DNA from: Candidatus Stramentimicrobium fermentans
GTDB lineage: Bacteria; Atribacterota; Phoenicimicrobiia; Phoenicimicrobiales; Stramentimicrobiaceae
DNA length: 26,551 nt
NCBI GenBank assembly: GCA_012520575.1
Contig: JAAYOB010000011.1
Span: 1 to 26,551 of the forward strand
Reading direction: 5' to 3'
The position numbers were made by a program, and so were the translations under genes. Shown here piece after piece: positions 1-7,656 of this stretch. Position 1 is the first letter of the stretch. Each line of letters begins with the position of its first letter. The notes under the pieces were generated by a model, which was not told where the DNA came from, made no database searches, and saw nothing but the letters and a program-made list of their open reading frames with translations.

Positions 1-120
1 AAAGAACAGGTGGATTTCATGAGAAGCCTAGCCTGTGATGAGATACAGGGATATTACTTCTCCAAACCCCTTCCTCCTGATGTGTTGGAAGAGTTCCTGA
101 AGAAGAATGGTGATCGGTGA
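1..120 (+). CDS. EAL-domain protein, C-terminal end only (5' partial)
   Basis: The frame is open from the first base and ends at TGA 118-120, giving 39 residues. The stretch CDEIQGYYFSKPLPP followed by an acidic LEEFL helix is the usual C-terminus of EAL domains, the phosphodiesterases that break down cyclic di-GMP. The catalytic EAL motif and any GGDEF or sensor domain lie outside the window, so activity cannot be judged. No gene is coupled to it: the next start is about 130 bases on, behind its own candidate promoter. The assignment rests on this short but characteristic tail. Confidence 0.78.
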   Translation, partial: KEQVDFMRSLACDEIQGYYFSKPLPPDVLEEFLKKNGDR

Positions 121-160
121 AGGCCGCCGCAGCAAGCTGCCAGGGTATAATGCCAACGAT

Positions 161-203
161 TTGACTTTCCCTTTGATTTTGCTATGTATTTATGTATCAT
201 AAA
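161..203 (+). promoter_or_regulatory. Candidate promoter and operator of the DtxR-type gene
   Basis: TTGACT at 161-166 is followed after 16 bases by TATGTA (183-188), a weak -10. Directly downstream lies a perfect inverted repeat, TTTATG-TAT-CATAAA (189-203). A palindrome just after a -10 fits an autoregulatory repressor site. It does not match a DtxR or MntR consensus I can recall, so assigning it to the downstream repressor is inference. Confidence 0.35.
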
Positions 204-248
204 GTTGGTAAGTTTTGAGTTTAAGTTTTGTGTTTTAAGGAGTTTGGT

Positions 249-623
249 ATGACCTTAAGGCCCTCCGGTGAGATGTATTTCGAATCTATTTATGTTCTTT
301 CTAAGACAAAATCCCCGGTGTGCTCTATTGATGTTGCAGAGTATATGAGTTACTCCAAACCCAGCGTCAGCCGCGGCATCGGAATCCTTAGAAAAGAAAA
401 ATATATTACCGTTGATAATGACGGATATATTTCTCTGACTGACAGCGGCCTCTTGCTTGCACGGAAAATCTATGAAAAGCACACGGTTTTAAGCAAAATT
501 CTTACGATGCTTGGTGTTGATGAGAAAACAGCAATAGAGGATGCTTGCAAGATCGAGCATGTTATCAGTGACAAGTCTTTCCAAGCCCTAAAAAAACATA
601 TAGAGCGCATAAAAGACAGATAA
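249..623 (+). CDS. DtxR/MntR-family metal-dependent transcriptional repressor
   Basis: A 124-residue winged-helix regulator that would bind DNA when loaded with Fe(II) or Mn(II). An N-terminal HTH (about 5-70, with YSKPSVSRGIGIL as the recognition region) is followed by the metal-binding and dimerisation domain. The metal site resembles iron-type DtxR more than MntR: Met9 in GEMYFE sits where DtxR has Met10, and DACKIEHVISD (98-108) matches the DtxR Cys-x2-Glu-His arrangement, with His78 as a further ligand. The C-terminal SH3-like domain is absent, as in MntR-length members. ATG 249 is preferred over an upstream TTG at 228 because AAGGAG (237-242) stands 6 bases before it. No metal transporter gene adjoins it, so its targets are unknown. 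Confidence 0.85.
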   Translation: MTLRPSGEMYFESIYVLSKTKSPVCSIDVAEYMSYSKPSVSRGIGILRKEKYITVDNDGYISLTDSGLLLARKIYEKHTVLSKILTMLGVDEKTAIEDACKIEHVISDKSFQALKKHIERIKDR

Positions 624-898
624 CTGTTTTTAAAAGATTGGTTTTCGGCTCTCAATTATGCATTACCGGTATTTTGTTTGAGCTTTCCATATCAATTTTT
701 AAGAACCTTCTTTGTTCTTGCTTCTTAGTTGGGCATGCCATGCTTTCAATTTATATTGTCTTTCCTTTTATATTTTCTCCTTTTATTAATCTCTGCCTTA
801 TTCTCTTTATCACGCGTTTATCCGAGCAAATATAGTGCAAATTCAGTCTTGTAATCGGAACTCAACTTGAGTTTTAAAGTGTTTGCTGCTTACTAATA

Positions 899-926
899 TT
901 TTAATTAGGCATTGACTTAATTAAAA
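899..926. promoter_or_regulatory. ArsR operator palindrome 1 (over the -35)
   Basis: Perfect arms TTTTAATTA (899-907) and TAATTAAAA (918-926) are separated by 10 bases. The -35 element lies in the gap and runs into the right arm. The arms and the 10-base gap match palindrome 2, and the centres (912.5 and 952.5) are exactly 40 bp apart. Binding by the ArsR protein encoded at 983 is inferred from position and symmetry. Confidence 0.65.
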
Positions 927-940
927 CCAGTCCCTATAAT
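912..940 (+). promoter_or_regulatory. Sigma-A type promoter of the arsR-ABC operon
   Basis: TTGACT (912-917) and TATAAT (935-940) are separated by exactly 17 bases. Transcription would begin near 947, about 36 bases before the ATG. Both core elements are embedded in palindromes, so a bound repressor would block polymerase. Confidence 0.8.
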
Positions 941-970
941 TTAATTAGTTGTACACTTAATTAAATTATA
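935..970. promoter_or_regulatory. ArsR operator palindrome 2 (over the -10 and start site)
   Basis: A perfect 13-bp inverted repeat: TATAATTTAATTA (935-947) and TAATTAAATTATA (958-970), gap of 10 bases. The left arm contains the whole -10 hexamer and the right arm ends just before the Shine-Dalgarno sequence. Long interrupted palindromes over the promoter are typical of ArsR/SmtB family operators. Confidence 0.7.
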
Positions 971-982
971 AGGAGGATTATT

Positions 983-1378
983 ATGGATAAGAAAAAGATA
1001 CTGAAAGCTATTGCTGATGAGACGCGCATGGACATTTTGAATTTGCTTCTGCGGCATAATTATTGTGTTCGAGCGCTGGCAAATGAGTTGCATCTAACCG
1101 AAGCAACTGTATCCCAGCATCTAAAAGTGTTGCGGGAGGCAGGTCTGCTTGTGGGAGAAAAACGTGGATACTTTATGCACTACAATGTAGAACAATCGGT
1201 ACTACGCGAACTCGCAAAGGAAATCGAAGCTTTGGCCGCCCTCGAACGGAAAGATTGTAAACCGGAAGAGCGCGACGATTGTCCTGCCACAGAAAAACGG
1301 GATTGCCCCAAGAAAGGGAAATGTAGTAATGAGGTTCAGGAGTTCTGCCACGGTGCAGATCACGGTAAGGAAGAATAG
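983..1378 (+). CDS. ArsR/SmtB-family repressor with a cysteine-rich C-terminal tail
   Basis: A 131-residue protein. Residues 1-80 form an ArsR winged helix (ADETRMDILNLL, then LTEATVSQHLKVLREAGLL as the recognition segment and RGYFMHYNV as the wing). Members normally leave DNA when they bind a metal or other ligand. The tail (about 88-131) is unusual: Cys92, Cys100, Cys108, Cys114 and Cys122, plus His123 and His127, in a charged linker, so a soft metal is a plausible ligand. AAGGAGG (970-976) stands 6 bases before ATG 983. It is the first gene of the operon with the ABC exporter; five bases separate its stop from the next start. The two palindromes in its promoter imply autoregulation. Family assignment is firm; the inducer is unknown. 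Confidence 0.88.
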   Translation: MDKKKILKAIADETRMDILNLLLRHNYCVRALANELHLTEATVSQHLKVLREAGLLVGEKRGYFMHYNVEQSVLRELAKEIEALAALERKDCKPEERDDCPATEKRDCPKKGKCSNEVQEFCHGADHGKEE

Positions 1379-1383
1379 CGATC

Positions 1384-2349
1384 ATGGCAATGGTCAGTGT
1401 CACAAATCTAAAAAAGACATATGGTAACTTTACCGCTGTAGATAATATCTCTTTTGAAATTGAAAAAGGTGAAATATTCGGCTTTTTAGGACCGAACGGA
1501 GCGGGAAAAACATCTACGATCAATATGATTATTGGCCTGTCCCGACCAACGAGCGGAGAGATTACAGTTGATGGTATAGACGTAAAGCAGCAGACAAAAA
1601 AGGCGCAGGCAATCATGGGAATCGTTCCGGATGAAAGCAATCTTTACAATGAAATGGATGGATTTGATAATCTCTGTTTTTGTGCCGCACTGTATGGAAT
1701 GCGTAAGGAGGAAAGAGAGCCAAAAGCCCGTCAGCTTTTAGAGCAGTTCAGGCTAAAAGATGCAGGAAAACGGCCGTTTAAAGCCTATTCCAAGGGAATG
1801 CGTCGCAAGCTGACAATAGCGGCAGCACTTATTCATTCCCCGCAGGTTTTATTTCTGGATGAGCCGACAACAGGGATTGACGTAGAGAGTTCCAGGCAAA
1901 TTCGCGATATGATATTGGAGCTGAAAAAGAAGGGAACTACAATCTTCTTCACTACTCACTATATTGAGGAAGCTGAGCGCATCTGTGACAGGATTGCTTT
2001 TATAGCGGAGGGTCAAATTGTTGCATCAGGCACTGTTTCTCAACTGATGGAAAGTGTTTCTCATGGACATGCTATCCGATTTGTTATAGATAAAAACGCC
2101 GAAAGTTCTGTCGCCGAACTTAAAACCCATTTTAAGGAGAATGAGGTCACAACCTCGCCTGACAATTCCCTTGTGATGGTATCAGATCAACGTATTCCGC
2201 TATTCCCGGTTATGGAGTTTTTTCACGACAGGGAGATTGGGGTGTATGAAGCACGGGAAATACGTCCTTCTTTGGAAGATGTGTTTGTCAAGCTGACCGG
2301 TATTGAATCCTCTGTGTTGAAAAAGGACCGGGAAAAAAGAGGTTGCTGA
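1384..2349 (+). CDS. ABC transporter ATP-binding protein (exporter type)
   Basis: A 321-residue ATPase of the kind that pairs with ABC-2 permeases and powers export across the cytoplasmic membrane. Visible motifs are Walker A GPNGAGKT (36-43), the signature in YSKGM (135-139; Lys replaces the usual Gly of LSGGQ, as often seen in this class), Walker B VLFLDEP (155-161) and the H-loop His192 in FFTTHYIEEAE. The C-terminal 90 residues match the usual extension of drug, lantibiotic or Na+ exporter ATPases (CcmA class). The stop codon overlaps the permease start in a TGATG junction. The substrate is not evident; the ArsR partner suggests induction by a toxic metal or another small ligand. Confidence 0.93.
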   Translation: MAMVSVTNLKKTYGNFTAVDNISFEIEKGEIFGFLGPNGAGKTSTINMIIGLSRPTSGEITVDGIDVKQQTKKAQAIMGIVPDESNLYNEMDGFDNLCFCAALYGMRKEEREPKARQLLEQFRLKDAGKRPFKAYSKGMRRKLTIAAALIHSPQVLFLDEPTTGIDVESSRQIRDMILELKKKGTTIFFTTHYIEEAERICDRIAFIAEGQIVASGTVSQLMESVSHGHAIRFVIDKNAESSVAELKTHFKENEVTTSPDNSLVMVSDQRIPLFPVMEFFHDREIGVYEAREIRPSLEDVFVKLTGIESSVLKKDREKRGC

Positions 2350-3080
2350 TGAAAAGCTGGATTGCGTTTTGGAACATTTTAAAAAAAGATGTGAAAAGCT
2401 ATTATCTAAAACCGCCGAATATCAGTTGGGGCATCATTTTCCCCCTTTCGTGGACACTTATGCAGCTCATCCGCTCTCCCGGCGGGAGTATCTTAGAGTT
2501 GCTTCCCGGTTTAATTTCCATGAGCGTTTTGTTCGGTACGACCTCTATGCTTGCTGTCACGATTACCTTTGAACGGAGCGGGAGATCGTTTGAGCGGCTG
2601 CTGCTGGCTCCTATAAGTATAAGTATAATGGTACTTGCCAAAATTGCGGGGACGGTTCTATTCGGTATTTTCAATGCATTTGTTCCGGTCATTTTCGCAA
2701 GCTTTTTTATCGACTTCAGTATGGTAAACTGGGGATTACTATTGTTTGCAGTTTTAATGATTGCCACAACCTCGGCATTAATGGGGCTATTGATTGCGGT
2801 ATCGGCTGAACAGGTATTTGAAGCGCAAACATTTTCAAATTTCTTCCGCTTCCCAATGCTGTTTCTCTGCGGACTATTTATCCCGATTTCAAGTCTGCCC
2901 GTATTCCTAAGACCTCTTTCCTACTGTCTGCCGCTCACCTACGGAACCGATATCCTAAAAGGTGCGATTACGGGTACAAACATTCTTTCTCCGTTACTGT
3001 CTTTCGGGATGTTACCGGTGTTTGAGGTGGCACTGTTTTTTATATGCCGACACAATATTAATCGAAAATGGATTTTGTAA
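2349..3080 (+). CDS. ABC-2 type transporter permease
   Basis: A 243-residue membrane protein with about six hydrophobic segments, beginning with a short cytoplasmic helix (SWIAFWNILKKDV). The stretch from about residue 165 to 200 (FRFPMLFLCGLFIPISSLP and the following YCLPLTYGTDIL) is the conserved ABC-2 signature region before the last membrane segment. It would form the pore with the preceding ATPase, probably as a homodimer. ATG 2349 is preferred to an in-frame TTG at 2343 because it overlaps the upstream stop, indicating translational coupling. The operon appears to end here, though no strong terminator follows. Confidence 0.88.
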   Translation: MKSWIAFWNILKKDVKSYYLKPPNISWGIIFPLSWTLMQLIRSPGGSILELLPGLISMSVLFGTTSMLAVTITFERSGRSFERLLLAPISISIMVLAKIAGTVLFGIFNAFVPVIFASFFIDFSMVNWGLLLFAVLMIATTSALMGLLIAVSAEQVFEAQTFSNFFRFPMLFLCGLFIPISSLPVFLRPLSYCLPLTYGTDILKGAITGTNILSPLLSFGMLPVFEVALFFICRHNINRKWIL

Positions 3081-3659
3081 TAGATAAACTCAGATAAGGG
3101 TTAGAAGATAAAGAGCAGTGATTTTTGAAGGTCCTATGTTAGAATATAGTTAACGGCAATGATGAGGAGTTTAACCACGATTATTAGAAAATTATCGGAT
3201 ATGTCCATTATACAATACAACGCACAAAGTTGATGTCTGAAATCTTTGTAGTACCGAACACGCAATAATGTCAGTTATTACTTTGAAACCAGGACAATTA
3301 AGTACCATTCCAACAGAGCCAGGATTTAGGTCAAGTGAAGCTTGTGGATTTTAAAAGTGCCACGGGCTTGCTCGTGGGTATCTACTGTCCACTCCAAAGG
3401 TGGTTACACAACGCTACTGTGAATGTTGATGGGATAGAAGTATTGGTACAGCGTAAAAGATAAAAAATCTCTATCTCAGGGTTTTGCCTACAGATGGGGT
3501 GGCAAAAGTATCTCCACCCTTAAATATGAATGAGGGTGCATCTGTACTTTTGTAATTAGTTGGATTGATTGGATAAAAAACAACAAGCTAAATCAAAATT
3601 TTATATCGGATGTCACTGCCGATTTTCGGGTACTTTTGAGTAAATTGTAAAGTTTTTAT
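3081..3659. other. Gene-free stretch with relic-like reading frames and hairpins
   Basis: No intact gene is visible in these 579 bases. Short plus-strand frames that look protein-like occur in succession: a 28-codon frame at 3268-3354 starting MSVITLKPGQLSTIP, a frame ending NVDGIEVLVQRKR, and one ending at 3555 with VSPPLNMNEGASVLL. They are in different phases with stops between them, as expected of a decayed gene, but I cannot name a parent family. Inverted repeats lie at 3362-3379 and 3497-3552. It may mark the boundary between the more GC-rich left end and the AT-rich remainder. Confidence 0.4.
3497..3552. repeat. Competing inverted repeats
   Basis: Two nested stems, CAAAAGTA/TACTTTTG (3503-3510 with 3545-3552) enclosing CACCCT/AGGGTG (3515-3520 with 3533-3538), compete with a third pairing, GGGTGG/CCACCC (3497-3502 with 3514-3519). 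The inner arms share bases 3515-3519, so only one can form. No run of T follows, so this is not a standard terminator. Its role is unknown. Confidence 0.45.
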
Positions 3660-3947
3660 TTATTGCTGGCTTTGAAAGCCAAATTTAATTTTGGGACCTT
3701 CCGTTTCTTTCAAACTGCCGTATTTATTTTCATATTTTTTTAAATTATCCTGTAGGGCTTTCACCATTCTTTTCATATGTCCGGGACTTATTATTACTCG
3801 GGCTGTTACCTTTCCCGTAGGTGGGGCAACCAGTACGAAATCCATGATAAATTCTTCTCTGGTATGGGCGATAAAGGTATTATTGGCATAGACTCCTCCA
3901 ATAATCTCCGGAGGAAATTGGATTTTTATTTCTTTTTGTTCTGCCAT
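3660..3947 (-). CDS. DUF3467 domain-containing protein
   Basis: A 95-residue soluble protein matching the DUF3467 pattern: an N-terminal IKIQFPPEIIGGVYANN strand, a THTREEF-like turn (AHTREEFIMDFV), then PTGKVTARVIISPGHMKRMVKAL and a C-terminal helix. The family's function is not established. ATG 3947 is chosen over an in-frame start 14 codons upstream because AAGGAG lies 7 bases before it and the family begins at about this point. It follows the RocB-like peptidase by 46 bases on the same strand, so the two are probably cotranscribed. Confidence 0.82.
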   Translation of the reverse strand: MAEQKEIKIQFPPEIIGGVYANNTFIAHTREEFIMDFVLVAPPTGKVTARVIISPGHMKRMVKALQDNLKKYENKYGSLKETEGPKIKFGFQSQQ

Positions 3948-3993
3948 TTTTTCTCTCCTTTTTACAAATTGGTATAAAAAATTAGCCAATCTT

Positions 3994-5649
3994 TTATTTT
4001 AATAATTTTTTAACGGTCAGATAAGCCAAATTCGGCGTTGTTTCAAAAGAATGTTTCATATGTACTCTTTCTGTCATCATATGCCCATCTTTACCGTATG
4101 TTCCAATAGTAACCACGGGTACACTGATACTTAGGATGTCCTCTACATTGTGAAAATATTTTGTGCCCCAAGCCGGCATATTCAGCTCTAAGGCTTTCAT
4201 ACTTGGCACATCATCACTGAGATTCATAAAGCTGATATCGGAAATATAGGGATAAAACATCTTGGTAACAATGGTATTTTCCACTTCATTTTGGAGCAAC
4301 GCTATTGATTCCTTTACACTATCGAGTAGAGTTTTTTCTTTTTCCGTCTCGCCGGTTACTTCTATCCTGGCAAAGTAGGTGGAGGAAAAGAAAATAATTA
4401 TGGCAGGGCTCTTATCCACTGCCCACTCCCAGGCTTCTTCTACAATTCTTACACTAAATTCTCTCAGGTCCATATCAGGGTGTTTTTCATTCAATTCTTT
4501 AGCAAAGGAAAGGAGGGAAGTTTTAAATTTTTCTCCGCGAATGGCAACTAATTCATTATAAAATTCTTCCCAGGTATAAACTCTTTTGTGCCAGGGTAAC
4601 TTTGTGTAAGTGCAATTCGTCATTTCATAAAATTTTTTACGGCGCTTATTCACATATTCTATAACATTAGTAAATGCTTCCTCTGCTACCGGCTTCAACT
4701 TATCCATCACATCCTTGGGGCTCATACTGTATTTAAAAAAGTTATAATAGGAATAGGCGGCGGTTGCAGTTTGTACCGAATATTTTTCTTTTAAGTCCGA
4801 TTGTTTTAAAGAAATAGGAGGATTGGTTACCTCACCATGCGCTTTATCACATAAATCGGGATTTAATGATATCAGTCGGGTTAATTCTGCCACCAGCAAG
4901 TTGGGGTCTAAACCTCCGAATGCCTGCCCCACATGTGTTTCTCTGCCGGTACAAAAAAATGTCGGTAATAATTTACCCACAGTGCCGAAGTATACATAGA
5001 GATTATCATCTTTTTCATGGTATGGGGTGCTATAGTCGGCATTGATAGCAGCAATATATCCTAATCCATCTTTTTCTTTCATCTCCCTTAAAACTTTTAA
5101 AGCGGTGATTACCCCATTGGAATTATCTTCTTCATCGCATGTGGCAAGAGATATTAAATGTCCGTTTAATTCCTCCCTATGTTCAGAAAAATATTTAATA
5201 AGGTACATGTGCCCGGCAATGCCTGATTTCATATCGAGCACCCCCCTACCGAACATGTATTCACCGGAGGCAATATCTTCATTTACTTCTTCACTAATGT
5301 TCAATTTTTTTAATTTGCTTGGCAGTATATCGGGATTAAAAGCATATTTCTTATAATAGCCAAAATCATCTATCTCCACTGTATCTAAGTGCCCCATCAT
5401 AATAACTGCTTTCTTGGAATCACCTTTAGTTCCTTCAACCTGAGCCAGAACTATGTATCTTTCAATCTCATCATCTATGGTTTGCACCAATTGTAATTTT
5501 TCGGGGTTTTCTTTAAAATAGGGTAATTCAGCATACCACTCATAAATGGTTTTAGCGCAATCTGTCTCCCCACTAGTCTTGACAATGCTCGGTACTCTAA
5601 CCAGCATTTCAGTTAACTGCTTTACTTCCTTAAAACAATCTAAATGCAT
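3994..5649 (-). CDS. rocB: M20-family metallopeptidase, RocB-like
   Basis: A 551-residue cytoplasmic protein of the M20 zinc peptidase/deacylase superfamily. The length and insert pattern match RocB, a protein linked to arginine degradation in Bacillus whose exact substrate is not well defined. Metal and catalytic motifs are intact: GHLDTV (86-91, His87 and the catalytic Asp89), GRGVLDMKSG (134-143, bridging Asp139) and CDEED (171-175, the general-base Glu pair). A dimerisation insert follows, and the C-terminal His in RVHMKHSFETTP probably completes the zinc site. No other arginine-pathway genes are nearby, so the symbol reflects family resemblance, not a proven pathway. Confidence 0.85.
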   Translation of the reverse strand: MHLDCFKEVKQLTEMLVRVPSIVKTSGETDCAKTIYEWYAELPYFKENPEKLQLVQTIDDEIERYIVLAQVEGTKGDSKKAVIMMGHLDTVEIDDFGYYKKYAFNPDILPSKLKKLNISEEVNEDIASGEYMFGRGVLDMKSGIAGHMYLIKYFSEHREELNGHLISLATCDEEDNSNGVITALKVLREMKEKDGLGYIAAINADYSTPYHEKDDNLYVYFGTVGKLLPTFFCTGRETHVGQAFGGLDPNLLVAELTRLISLNPDLCDKAHGEVTNPPISLKQSDLKEKYSVQTATAAYSYYNFFKYSMSPKDVMDKLKPVAEEAFTNVIEYVNKRRKKFYEMTNCTYTKLPWHKRVYTWEEFYNELVAIRGEKFKTSLLSFAKELNEKHPDMDLREFSVRIVEEAWEWAVDKSPAIIIFFSSTYFARIEVTGETEKEKTLLDSVKESIALLQNEVENTIVTKMFYPYISDISFMNLSDDVPSMKALELNMPAWGTKYFHNVEDILSISVPVVTIGTYGKDGHMMTERVHMKHSFETTPNLAYLTVKKLLK

Positions 5650-5693
5650 TATATTATTTTTCTCCTATTGTTGTATTGGGGTTTCCATGCAAT

Positions 5694-5721
5694 ATCTTAT
5701 CATATAATGTAATTGCTTCAA
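5694..5721 (-). promoter_or_regulatory. Candidate promoter of the rocB-DUF3467 pair
   Basis: Read on the minus strand, TTGAAG (5721-5716) and TAAGAT (5699-5694) are separated by 16 bases, about 45 bases before the rocB start. Both hexamers are imperfect. Confidence 0.4.
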
Positions 5722-6103
5722 AATATATAACTTCTTTCGATATATCTGAATGGTGTCTCAAATGCATTGCCTGAGAAACCGACAGGTTGGTCAACAAGAA
5801 TATTGGGCTCTATTTTGCGAGAAGGATGTAGTATTAGAAATTTAGTTCTACTATTTAATTTTCAGACGAACATAAAGAAGAATATCAAATCTTGGCAGGA
5901 TACCTTGTTTTTCTGACTTTATAATAATTATTTTGATAATGTGTCGCTACTATATGATATAATTTCAAATGCATATTCAATCCATATATAAAATGTGGTA
6001 AGATATTTTTAATAATTAGAAACAGACAATTTTAAAACTCGTTTTTATACAGTCCGTATTTTATTTTCTACATGAATTGTTTTGTTAAGTTACATTGTTG
6101 TAA
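5722..6103. other. Intergenic stretch upstream of the DUF401 gene
   Basis: AT-rich. A short plus-strand frame at 5749-5847 (31 codons) and an overlapping open phase nearby match nothing I recognise and lack ribosome binding sites. No hairpin stands out. It presumably holds the promoter of the downstream gene, but no clear -35/-10 pair could be chosen. Confidence 0.4.
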
Positions 6104-7336
6104 ATGAGAGTGAAGGAAGTGCAAGAAATTGTAGCAGTAGCCGTTTCTTTTTTTACCATTCCCATTTTAAGTAAAAAGAAAGTTCCTATTGGAATAGCTA
6201 TTTGTATCTGTTCCATGGTTATGGCTTTGATAGGAGGGTTAGATCTATTATCAATCAAAGACATTCTAAAGGAAACTTTTTTAAATTTTAATAAAGTAAG
6301 GCAATACATAGTTATTGCAGAAGTAGGCATTCTGGGAGTATTGCTAAGAGACTATAGAATTATTGATAATGTTATCAAGTATTTATACAGAACCATATCT
6401 AATAAGCGAGTAATTCTGATGAGTATACCGGCCATAATTGGTTTGCTATCGGTACCGGGAGGGGCTATTATCTCTGCCCCTTTTATTGATAGGCTTGGAG
6501 AAGAAGCTAACCTTCCCAAGACCCAAAGAGCTATTATAAACTTAGTCTATAGACATGTTCCTATGCACGTAATGCCATACAGTTCGGGTTTTTTAATAGT
6601 CGCATCCCTGGCTCCCCGGATTTCTCTATATAAATTAGCCGGAGTTAACCTCATATTTGTAATGTTATATGTGGTTATTGGCTATTTTTTGTACATTTTG
6701 CCAATAAAAGACATAGCCCCCACTTCGGGAAGAATAAGTTTATCTAATTTGTTTAATCTACTGAAGTATACCTCTCCTGTCTATTCAGCAGTACTATTGA
6801 ATATCTTTTTTGGTTTACCGTTTTATTTGGGACTATTAGCCAATCTGCTGATTGTATACCTACTTTCTCCCAAAAACACTTTTCTGATAGATATAACAAG
6901 GGCTTTTAATTTTAAGATTTTATCGGCTTTGGTTGGTGTTTATCTGATTCAGGGAGTTATTGGGGAAATGGAATTATTAAGTACTTACCTGACTGCGATT
7001 TTTGCTGACCCTAAAGCAATTGTTTTTGGTATTGTACTTATCTCTTTTTTCTTTGGCATGACCACCGGTTATCAACCGACTGCTCTAGGCATGATAATGC
7101 CTATCCTGGCTGCATTACCGCTGTCAGATATGCAGTTATTGTTTTATTGCCATTTTACTTTTGAATGGAGTTTTATAGGATACTTCTTCTCCCCTTTGCA
7201 TCTATGTCAATTATTTACCTGCGAGCACTTAGGAGTTTCTACATTAGAATTGTATAAAGAATACTGGAAGCTATTCCTTTCTTTAGTTGCTGTACTGATT
7301 ATTAATTATTTTTTATTAGGGATCTGGATGAGTTAA
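6104..7336 (+). CDS. DUF401 family integral membrane protein (putative permease)
   Basis: A 410-residue, very hydrophobic protein with about ten or more membrane segments and a pseudo-repeated layout, matching the DUF401 family. Conserved-looking features are GLLSVPGGAIISAPFID (about 113-129), with the polar break typical of transporter re-entrant loops, and FGMTTGYQPTALGMIMPIL in the second half. Related proteins are thought to be anion or citrate-like transporters, but no substrate is established. The start is uncertain: ATG 6104 has no Shine-Dalgarno sequence, while an in-frame GTG at 6119 has GAGAG 8 bases upstream. It stands alone between divergent rocB and the Fur-boxed promoter. Confidence 0.82.
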   Translation: MRVKEVQEIVAVAVSFFTIPILSKKKVPIGIAICICSMVMALIGGLDLLSIKDILKETFLNFNKVRQYIVIAEVGILGVLLRDYRIIDNVIKYLYRTISNKRVILMSIPAIIGLLSVPGGAIISAPFIDRLGEEANLPKTQRAIINLVYRHVPMHVMPYSSGFLIVASLAPRISLYKLAGVNLIFVMLYVVIGYFLYILPIKDIAPTSGRISLSNLFNLLKYTSPVYSAVLLNIFFGLPFYLGLLANLLIVYLLSPKNTFLIDITRAFNFKILSALVGVYLIQGVIGEMELLSTYLTAIFADPKAIVFGIVLISFFFGMTTGYQPTALGMIMPILAALPLSDMQLLFYCHFTFEWSFIGYFFSPLHLCQLFTCEHLGVSTLELYKEYWKLFLSLVAVLIINYFLLGIWMS

Positions 7337-7565
7337 GAGCGTATTCTTTGATTTTGTCAGTACTATTATTTAATATTTCAATCTTAGCAACAAAGTTACA
7401 CAACCTTGCTAATCGGTTGTCTTTCCGAGTAACAATGCAGAATTGCTGTTAAGAGTAATTAAAGCCGGTTTTTCCGAAGATAATTTAATACTTACCCCAT
7501 GTATTTATTAAATACCAGTCTAACCTTTTTCTGTTAATTATTTTTATATTTTTAGAATAAAACAC
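7337..7565. other. Intergenic stretch before the Fur-controlled promoter
   Basis: AT-rich sequence with no gene and no obvious terminator for the DUF401 gene. The informative sequence (promoter, Fur box and leader) begins at 7566 and is listed separately. Confidence 0.4.
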
Positions 7566-7594
7566 TTGACAAAAAATAGTATGGGCTTTAAAAT
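7566..7594 (+). promoter_or_regulatory. Strong promoter of the DUF5320-NifX-Mrp cluster
   Basis: TTGACA (7566-7571) and TAAAAT (7589-7594) are separated by exactly 17 bases. The Fur box begins at the last base of the -10 and would cover the transcription start, predicted near 7601. Confidence 0.82.
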
Positions 7595-7614
7595 GATAAT
7601 GACAATCATTATCA
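7594..7614. promoter_or_regulatory. Fur box
   Basis: GATAATGACAATCATTATC (7595-7613) matches the classical 19-bp Fur consensus at 18 of 19 positions. Viewed as an inverted repeat, TGATAATGA and TCATTATCA flank three bases, which gives two overlapping 7-1-7 sites as in strongly iron-repressed promoters. It overlaps the -10 and start site, so iron-loaded Fur should repress the cluster. Confidence 0.92.
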
Positions 7615-7656
7615 ATAAGAAATAAAATAGTTATGATTATTAAAGTCAAATAAAAA

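Larger units (their letters stand above)
624..982. other. Intergenic stretch between the DtxR-type gene and the ArsR operon
   Basis: There is no convincing gene. A 65-codon plus-strand frame (638-835) is hydrophobic and T-rich and lacks a Shine-Dalgarno sequence, so it is probably fortuitous. The last 85 bases hold the ArsR promoter and its two palindromes, listed separately. Confidence 0.6.

Noticed and set aside
638-835. A 65-codon hydrophobic frame after the DtxR-type gene
   Set aside because: It has no Shine-Dalgarno sequence, T-rich composition typical of intergenic AT-rich DNA, and no recognisable similarity.
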